Below are positions 50,281 to 55,848 of a stretch of 55,848 nt of DNA, piece after piece. How positions within the stretch are numbered: position 1 is the stretch's first letter; every line of letters begins with the position of its first letter. Position numbers and translations under genes: made by a program. The notes under the pieces were generated by a model. That model was not told the DNA's origin. It made no database searches and was given only the letters and a program-made list of their open reading frames with translations. Source of the DNA: CAZQIC01 sp964593555. Its GTDB lineage: Bacteria; Bacteroidota; Bacteroidia; JAFLBG01. The stretch covers positions 1-55,848 of the forward strand of contig CAZQIC010000012.1 of the NCBI GenBank assembly GCA_964593555.1. Direction: 5' to 3'.

Positions 50281-51052
50281 TCACCAGGATGGAGCCATCA
50301 GCATTGCTGAGTGAAACATCTTCTCCATCAGAATTCACTAGTATTAACAAGCCTTTTGGGTTAACTTCTTTAAGTGTACCTCTTAAAATTGTGCCTTCGT
50401 TTTTTTTGAAGTCGATAATTTCGCCTTTTCTGTAAAGAAGGTTGTTATAAGCGTTATTTATCGCAGAAGCATTATTGTTGCGCAGTTCAAGATATTTTGC
50501 TTCAATAAACGAACAGATATTTTCAGTTAGCGTCGAGATTGAATAATCCTGTTGCGTTTCAATTTTCAGCGAAGTGGCATTGGGTATTGTCTCATCAAAT
50601 GTTGTTTGGTTTATATTGCAGCCTATCCCGATAATGCTGCTTTGGATGGTATTGTTTCGTAAGTTGTTCTCGATAAGTATGCCTGCAACCTTGTTGTTGC
50701 CGATATAAATATCGTTTGGCCATTTTATACTTACTTTTTTGCTCGTTATAAAACCGGAAATGAAGGTGGCGATCCCGACAGCGATGGCCTTATTAAGTTC
50801 AAACTGGCGTTCGGCCGAAAGAAAATCAGGGCGCAGTATAATGCTCAGGATAAGGTTGCTGCCCGGTTCGCTTAGCCATTGTTTACTCCGTTGACCCTTG
50901 CCCTTCAACTGGCTATAGGCGCTTACAACGGTTCCCTCAGGCAGAAAATCGTTTTTTATGAGTATGGAAGCATAATCATTGGTAGAATCTACTTCTGAGA
51001 GTTTAATGTGGTTTTGGCCGATAAATAAGGTCGTCATACGCTGAATTAGCAA
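50270..51052 (-). CDS. birA: Biotin--[acetyl-CoA carboxylase] ligase
   Basis: 260 residues. EVDSTNDYA, the biotinyl-AMP loop GKGQRSKQW (a GRGRxGR-type variant) and KWPNDIYIGNNKVAGILIE are characteristic of BirA. It attaches biotin to carrier proteins. No N-terminal HTH domain, so it is a ligase without repressor role. ATG 51037 (MTTLFIGQN) is an alternative start. Confidence 0.93.
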   Translation of the reverse strand: MLIQRMTTLFIGQNHIKLSEVDSTNDYASILIKNDFLPEGTVVSAYSQLKGKGQRSKQWLSEPGSNLILSIILRPDFLSAERQFELNKAIAVGIATFISGFITSKKVSIKWPNDIYIGNNKVAGILIENNLRNNTIQSSIIGIGCNINQTTFDETIPNATSLKIETQQDYSISTLTENICSFIEAKYLELRNNNASAINNAYNNLLYRKGEIIDFKKNEGTILRGTLKEVNPKGLLILVNSDGEDVSLSNADGSILVITP

Positions 51053-51128
51053 AAGAATTAATTATTTTTGTGTTTGCCAATTAATTAGCATATTGTAAGG
51101 ATAATAAACGTTATAATTAGTAAAGGCT

Positions 51129-51629
51129 TTGGGTAATGCCGGGGCTATTTTTATGAAAAAAACAAAGGATAAAAAAGTTGTTAAAAAAACAGCAACGAAA
51201 AAAGTAGCGAAGAAAAAAACAGCGACTAAAAAGGCATCTGTTAAAAAGTCGGCGACAAAAAAAACCGCTTCTAAAAAGACAGAAAAAAATGATCTTCTGG
51301 AAATGATAATAGATGCAGTGCAGGAGAAAAAAGGTGACAATCTGGTGGTGTTGGATTTAAGAGAAATACATAGCAGGGTTTGCGATTATTTTGTGATATG
51401 TGAAGGAAGGTCCACAACGCAGGTAGATGCAATCGCAGATTCAGTAAAATACGAAGTGAAAAAAAAATTAAATCAATTGCCATATCATTCCGAAGGATAT
51501 ACTAATTCTGAGTGGATACTGATTGATTATGTGAATATTGTTGTACATGTATTTCAGCCGCAGGTAAGAGAGTTTTATAACATAGAAGGACTATGGGCTG
51601 ATGCTGATGTAAAGCATTATAACAATTGA
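51129..51629 (+). CDS. rsfS: Ribosome silencing factor RsfS with basic N-terminal tail
   Basis: 166 residues, of which about 115 are the RsfS domain (LLEMIIDAVQEKKGDNLVVLDL, CDYFVICEGRSTTQVDAI, DYVNIVVHVFQPQVREFY). RsfS binds L14 and blocks subunit joining in poor growth. The N-terminal ~50 residues are a run of K, A, T and S (KKTATKKVAKKKTATKKA), unlike most RsfS. ATG 51153 (MKKTKDKK) is a likely alternative start that removes the short hydrophobic MGNAGAIF. It leads the rsfS-ftsH-LUD-DUF2007-cdsA cluster. Confidence 0.9.
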   Translation: MGNAGAIFMKKTKDKKVVKKTATKKVAKKKTATKKASVKKSATKKTASKKTEKNDLLEMIIDAVQEKKGDNLVVLDLREIHSRVCDYFVICEGRSTTQVDAIADSVKYEVKKKLNQLPYHSEGYTNSEWILIDYVNIVVHVFQPQVREFYNIEGLWADADVKHYNN

Positions 51630-51657
51630 ATGAAATGGTAATAAACATTATGAAAGC

Positions 51658-53955
51658 ATGAGTGAGGAAACCAATAATACATCGAACGACCATAAAAATC
51701 AGTTTGATAAAATGAAGCAAAAGTTAAAGAACAAACCTAAGCTTCCTAAAAATTCATTTAGTATTTACTGGCTATATGCAATAGCTCTTGTTGTATTATT
51801 TTCCGTGCAGTTGTTTAATTACGGAGAAAAATCTGTTCCTACAACCTATGCTGAATTTGAGCAGAACATGCTTAAAAAACATCACGTAGAAAAAGTTATT
51901 GTTGTTAACCAGGAAGAAGTAGAAGTGTTTATTAAAAAGGACAGTTTGTCTTTGCCGCAATACGCTGATGAGTTAACAAAAAAATCTTTCTCTTCTTCAC
52001 CTTCTACAGGGCCGCATTATAAATTTAATATTGTTACAGTAGATAATTTTCTGCTTAATCTTGAAAAAGCGCAGGAGAATTTTCTCCCTTCGCAACGTGT
52101 GGATACATCTACCGAGACCCGTACAGGCTGGTCTGAATATTTGGGATGGATTTTTCCTATTGCCTTAATGATAGTTTTTTGGTTGGTATTAATGCGCAGA
52201 ATGGGAGGCGGAGGTGGAGGCAGCCAGCTGTTTAATATTGGTAAATCAAAGGCTACGTTATTTGATAAAGACACAAATGTTTCAATAACATTTAATGATG
52301 TAGCTGGTTTGGAAGAGGCTAAAGTGGAGATAAAGGAGATAGTCGATTTTTTAAAGACTCCAAAGAAGTATACAAATCTTGGAGCTAAAATTCCAAAGGG
52401 CGCATTGCTGGTTGGCCCTCCGGGTACCGGAAAAACTTTATTGGCTAAAGCAGTTGCTGGTGAAGCAAAAGTTCCATTCTTTTCATTATCAGGATCTGAT
52501 TTTGTGGAAATGTTCGTTGGAGTGGGTGCTTCACGTGTACGTGATTTATTTAAACAGGCAAAAGAAAAGGCACCCTGTATAATTTTTATTGACGAAATTG
52601 ATGCTATTGGAAGAGCAAGAGGCAGAAGTGTTTCTCAGGGTGCTAATGATGAAAGAGAAAATACCCTTAACCAATTATTGACAGAGATGGATGGCTTTGG
52701 TACAAACAGCGGAGTTATTATACTCGCTGCAACAAACCGAGCCGATATATTGGACAGAGCATTATTGCGTGCAGGTCGTTTCGACAGACAGATATATGTT
52801 GATATGCCCGACCTTAATGAAAGAAGGGATATTTTCAAAGTACATCTTAAACCTCTTAAGCTTGATAAGGAAGTTGATGTGGAATTTCTCGCTAAACAAA
52901 CCCCGGGTTTTTCAGGGGCAGATATTGCGAATATCTGTAACGAGGCTGCACTTATAGCTGCTCGCAGAGATAAAGCATTAGTAGGCAAACAGGATTTTTT
53001 AGATGCGGTGGATAGAATAATTGGTGGTCTTGAAAAAAAGAACAAGATTATTCTTCCTGAAGAAAAAAGAGTTATAGCCTTCCATGAAGCCGGTCATGCA
53101 TCAGTAAGCTGGTTGCTAGAGCATGCATCACCGCTGATCAAAGTAACCATTGTTCCTCGCGGCAGATCACTTGGAGCTGCCTGGTATTTGCCTGAAGAAA
53201 GACAAATTACCACCACAGATCAGTTGATAGATGAGATGTGTTCTGCTCTTGGCGGACGAGCTGCGGAAGAAATTGTTTTCGGTAAAATATCTACCGGAGC
53301 ATTAAGCGATCTCGAGAAAATTACCAAACAGGCTTATGCTATGGTAACTGTTTACGGACTAAATAGTAAAATCGGTAACATCAGCTTCTATGATTCGTCC
53401 GGACAATCAGAATATTCTTTTAATAAACCATATAGCGAAAAAACAGCACAGACAATTGATGAAGAGGTAAGTAAGTTGGTAGAGAATGCTTATCACAGAA
53501 CGAAAGAATTGCTGATGTTGAATAAAGACAAGCTGTCAAAACTTGCAAACCTGCTTTTAGAAAAAGAAGTTATTTTCAAGGAGGACCTTGAAGGTATTTT
53601 TGGTAAACGTCCCTTCCCGGATAAAGAAGAATTGCATAGGAAAAGTGCTGAGAAAGCGAGGCCTGTTGACCAAAGTAAACCAGAAGAGCCTTCGAAGAAA
53701 GAACCTGTTGTTGAACAAAAGGTTAATCCTCCAGTAGTTGCTTCACTTCCAACTCCGCCTTCAGCGACTCCACAAACACAGGCGCCTGTTTCAGCAACAC
53801 CTCCGCCTGTAAATACTCCGGTCCAAAAGCCTGTTGTTGTTGCACCGCCCTCGGTACCTGCACCAACGAATGAGAATGGGACTAAAACAGAGGAGACATC
53901 TAAAGAGGATGATAAGAAGAAAGAGGACGAGGAAAAACCGTTAACACTTTTTTAA
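51658..53955 (+). CDS. ftsH: ATP-dependent zinc metalloprotease FtsH
   Basis: 765 residues. Two membrane segments (about 37-55 and 162-183), AAA+ domain with Walker A GPPGTGKT (about 253-260) and a DEIDAIG Walker B, SRH region, and zinc site HEAGH (His476). It degrades membrane and regulatory proteins. A C-terminal Pro/Glu/Lys-rich extension of about 120 residues (after residue ~650) is longer than in E. coli FtsH; similar low-complexity tails are found in Bacteroidota. Confidence 0.96.
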   Translation: MSEETNNTSNDHKNQFDKMKQKLKNKPKLPKNSFSIYWLYAIALVVLFSVQLFNYGEKSVPTTYAEFEQNMLKKHHVEKVIVVNQEEVEVFIKKDSLSLPQYADELTKKSFSSSPSTGPHYKFNIVTVDNFLLNLEKAQENFLPSQRVDTSTETRTGWSEYLGWIFPIALMIVFWLVLMRRMGGGGGGSQLFNIGKSKATLFDKDTNVSITFNDVAGLEEAKVEIKEIVDFLKTPKKYTNLGAKIPKGALLVGPPGTGKTLLAKAVAGEAKVPFFSLSGSDFVEMFVGVGASRVRDLFKQAKEKAPCIIFIDEIDAIGRARGRSVSQGANDERENTLNQLLTEMDGFGTNSGVIILAATNRADILDRALLRAGRFDRQIYVDMPDLNERRDIFKVHLKPLKLDKEVDVEFLAKQTPGFSGADIANICNEAALIAARRDKALVGKQDFLDAVDRIIGGLEKKNKIILPEEKRVIAFHEAGHASVSWLLEHASPLIKVTIVPRGRSLGAAWYLPEERQITTTDQLIDEMCSALGGRAAEEIVFGKISTGALSDLEKITKQAYAMVTVYGLNSKIGNISFYDSSGQSEYSFNKPYSEKTAQTIDEEVSKLVENAYHRTKELLMLNKDKLSKLANLLLEKEVIFKEDLEGIFGKRPFPDKEELHRKSAEKARPVDQSKPEEPSKKEPVVEQKVNPPVVASLPTPPSATPQTQAPVSATPPPVNTPVQKPVVVAPPSVPAPTNENGTKTEETSKEDDKKKEDEEKPLTLF

Positions 53956-53962
53956 TTCATTT

Positions 53963-54613
53963 ATGGAAGACAGTACTTCTAAAGAAAAAATATTAAAAAA
54001 AGTTCGTAAGGCACTCAATAATAAATCTTCGTACGAACCGTCAAATGTTGATTTTGATACCGAAATGTATTCAGGTACAGAGGAGCCATATGAATTTCAG
54101 TTTGCGCAAAATTTTACTGCTATAAATGGGAAATTCTATTTCTGTGAAAACGAAAAAGATTTTGCTGCCAGTTTGTACCAGTTAAAAAGGGAAAGTGACT
54201 GGAAAGAGATATTCTGTTTTGAACCGAAGCTCACGGAGCTTATTCCCTTGGCGATTGATATCAATAACAAACCTAAAGAACTGATCAATGTTGATGTGGG
54301 TATCACATCATGTGAGTGTTTAATTGCGAGGACAGGGAGTGTAATGGTAAGTTCCAGGCAGGCCGCAGGGAGGAGACTGCCATTATTCGCGAACATACAT
54401 ATTGTAGTTGCATTTACTTCGCAGATTGTTTACAATATAAAAGATGGATTGAAGCTGATCAGAAAAAAATACGAAGGAAATATTCCTTCTATGATCACTA
54501 ATATAAGCGGACCAAGCCGCACTGCCGATATAGAAAAAACACTTGTTCAGGGAGCGCATGGTCCAAAGGAAATATTTGTTTTCCTTATCGAAGACACTGC
54601 CACCAAAACTTAA
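53963..54613 (+). CDS. LUD domain (LutC/YkgG-like) protein
   Basis: 216 residues. The pattern TSCECLIARTGSVMVSS and GPSRTADIEKTLVQGAHGPKE matches LutC/YkgG LUD-domain proteins, which in other bacteria belong to lactate oxidation. No LutA or LutB is nearby, and in Bacteroidota a lone LUD gene next to ftsH is common. Precise role unknown. Confidence 0.85.
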   Translation: MEDSTSKEKILKKVRKALNNKSSYEPSNVDFDTEMYSGTEEPYEFQFAQNFTAINGKFYFCENEKDFAASLYQLKRESDWKEIFCFEPKLTELIPLAIDINNKPKELINVDVGITSCECLIARTGSVMVSSRQAAGRRLPLFANIHIVVAFTSQIVYNIKDGLKLIRKKYEGNIPSMITNISGPSRTADIEKTLVQGAHGPKEIFVFLIEDTATKT

Positions 54614-54924
54614 TGAATAAGGATTGGGAAAATATATATACCTCAACCCAACTACAACAAGTTGAAATAATGAAAGCGATCCTCGCGCAAAATGAAATTC
54701 CAAGTGTGATAGTTAATAAGCAAGATTCACTTTCTTATACCAACTTGCAAACAAGAATAATAGGCTTTTGCAGGGGTCTTGTTGGCTTAGTTGGGATTAT
54801 GCCGCGATTTATGGCATTCTTGCGAGCGGTTAGGTATAAATTTATTGGGGGAATTGAGCTGTTTGTTGAAAGAGATAATGTGCTTAGGGTATTACAAATC
54901 ACAAATAAATCGGCCGGTGAATAA
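54613..54924 (+). CDS. DUF2007 family protein
   Basis: 103 residues with the DUF2007 start (WENIYTSTQLQQVEIMKAILAQNEIPSVIVNKQ), a short putative signal-transducing fold. Its start overlaps the LUD gene stop by one base and its end overlaps cdsA by eight bases. Confidence 0.75.
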   Translation: MNKDWENIYTSTQLQQVEIMKAILAQNEIPSVIVNKQDSLSYTNLQTRIIGFCRGLVGLVGIMPRFMAFLRAVRYKFIGGIELFVERDNVLRVLQITNKSAGE

Positions 54925-55732
54925 TTTTGTTCTTCGTACAATAACCGGAATTGTATTTGTTGCAGTCATAGTTTTGGCTGTATGGTTGTCCTTCGTTTCT
55001 ATGTTACTTTTATTTCTTTTGGTTTCTCTGTTAGGGATATGGGAGTTTTTTTCATTGGTAGAGCAGAATGGAAACAGTCCTCAAAAGTACCTGGCCTTGC
55101 TGGTAACTTTATTTTGTTTTTTTTCTTTGCTTGTTCGAGGTGTTCCGGAATATTTAGTAATATTTCCGGGTTTAATGTTTATCTCTGAATTGTTTCGAAA
55201 AAAGGAACAGCCATTTGTAAATGTTGCCTACACTTTTCTTGGACTGATATATATTCTTCTTCCGTTCTGTTTATTAGCGTGGCATTCGTTTAATTTTTAT
55301 TCCACTGAAAAGGAAGGATACTATCCGTATTTAATTTTGGGAGTTTTTTTTCTTATTTGGTCTAACGATACATTCGCATACCTCAGTGGTAAGGCCTTTG
55401 GAAAAACAAAACTGTTTGAACGTATCTCTCCAAAAAAAACCTGGGAAGGCGCAATTGGTGGCGGTGTATGCACTGTAGCAATTGGAGTTGCATTGTCGCG
55501 TTTTTATACCGAGTATAATTGGAATGATTGGATTATTATTTCTTTGATTGTTGTAGTAGTAGGGACATATGGAGACTTAACAGAATCACTTTTTAAAAGA
55601 AGTATTAATGTAAAAGATTCAGGAAATATTATTCCGGGCCATGGTGGTATACTTGATCGCTTTGATAGTTTTCTGTTAGCTGCCCCTTTTGTTTTTTTCT
55701 ATGTAGTTTTTTTGAGAGATTTTTTTGGTTAG
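54917..55732 (+). CDS. cdsA: Phosphatidate cytidylyltransferase
   Basis: 271 residues from GTG 54917 (VNNFVLRTITG); the frame is open further upstream to an ATG at 54791 but that extension lies inside the DUF2007 gene. Many membrane segments, and the C-terminal CDP-alcohol signature region GDLTESLFKRSINVKDSGNIIPGHGGILDRFDS (in two parts, Ser-x-x-K-R and HGGxLDRxD). It makes CDP-diacylglycerol, the precursor of phospholipids. Confidence 0.93.
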   Translation: MNNFVLRTITGIVFVAVIVLAVWLSFVSMLLLFLLVSLLGIWEFFSLVEQNGNSPQKYLALLVTLFCFFSLLVRGVPEYLVIFPGLMFISELFRKKEQPFVNVAYTFLGLIYILLPFCLLAWHSFNFYSTEKEGYYPYLILGVFFLIWSNDTFAYLSGKAFGKTKLFERISPKKTWEGAIGGGVCTVAIGVALSRFYTEYNWNDWIIISLIVVVVGTYGDLTESLFKRSINVKDSGNIIPGHGGILDRFDSFLLAAPFVFFYVVFLRDFFG

Positions 55733-55848
55733 CGATGTGTTGAGGATATACTACTTTTCGGATGATCCTTCTAAACGAAAAAAGGTTTATAATTTGATTA
55801 AATTTCCGTGTTTTTCAACTTGAATTATTGGATAAATTGGGGTAATTT
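55733..55848. other. Right edge, no gene recognised
   Basis: 116 bp after cdsA, AT-rich. No complete frame or hairpin is convincing; the next gene probably starts outside the window. Confidence 0.5.

Overview
The window reads as a chromosome segment of a Bacteroidota bacterium. Evidence: a type 9 secretion sorting domain on a repeat-rich secreted protein, a DUF3822 gene next to rsmD, a TlpA-like thioredoxin with a DUF4369-like N-terminus, a SWIB protein with a histone-H1-like tail, AT-rich DNA, weak Shine-Dalgarno signals, and several promoters that fit the Bacteroidota consensus TTTG-N19-TAnnTTTG. Family names come from motifs read by eye; no database search was possible.

Layout. (1) 268-12354 is a defence island on the + strand: a KAP-family NTPase, a type I restriction-modification operon (hsdM, a KilA-N gene, hsdS, hsdR), a HEPN/AbiC-like gene, an XRE/ImmA-type regulator whose first metal-binding His is Tyr, and a small HTH gene. 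(2) 12391-12818 holds a terminator, eight C-runs, 10-bp iteron-like repeats, a 20-bp tandem duplication and a promoter. (3) 12819-27035 is a one-directional + strand virus-like module. (4) 27150-29061 (- strand) carries a large serine recombinase, a small gene upstream of it, and a small gene downstream containing both 12-bp and 11-bp tandem repeats. (5) 29235-29862 is the junction to the host: an orphan terminator, tRNA-Val(GAC) with C33, and a GIY-YIG gene. (6) 29926-55848 is host chromosome: a nonsense-interrupted secreted-protein gene, the T9SS protein, a di-haem peroxidase, SWIB, dnaX, an M16 protease, a REP-flanked IS200-like transposase, icd, a RecD-like helicase, DUF3822-rsmD-coaD-TlpA, a Nudix gene, pyrE, birA, and rsfS-ftsH-LUD-DUF2007-cdsA.

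The most interesting part is the virus-like module. It has lysis genes (amidase, L,D-transpeptidase-like enzyme, holin-like and spanin-like proteins), a Dam-type methylase, a RecA-like ATPase, a serine recombinase and a run of structural-looking genes, but I recognise no terminase, portal, tail or baseplate gene. Many of its proteins have one or two membrane segments. One carries two annexin-like repeats, one resembles LEA2, one is a transglutaminase-like cysteine protease, and a 239-residue protein followed by a GNRA hairpin is the best capsid candidate. Two promoters share GGAAAG-N18-CACCTTTGTAYCG, and a short GLxG[IVLA] motif recurs in six proteins. The working hypothesis is a temperate, non-tailed, membrane-containing virus, or a domesticated derivative. 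That is inference and needs structure prediction and particle work.
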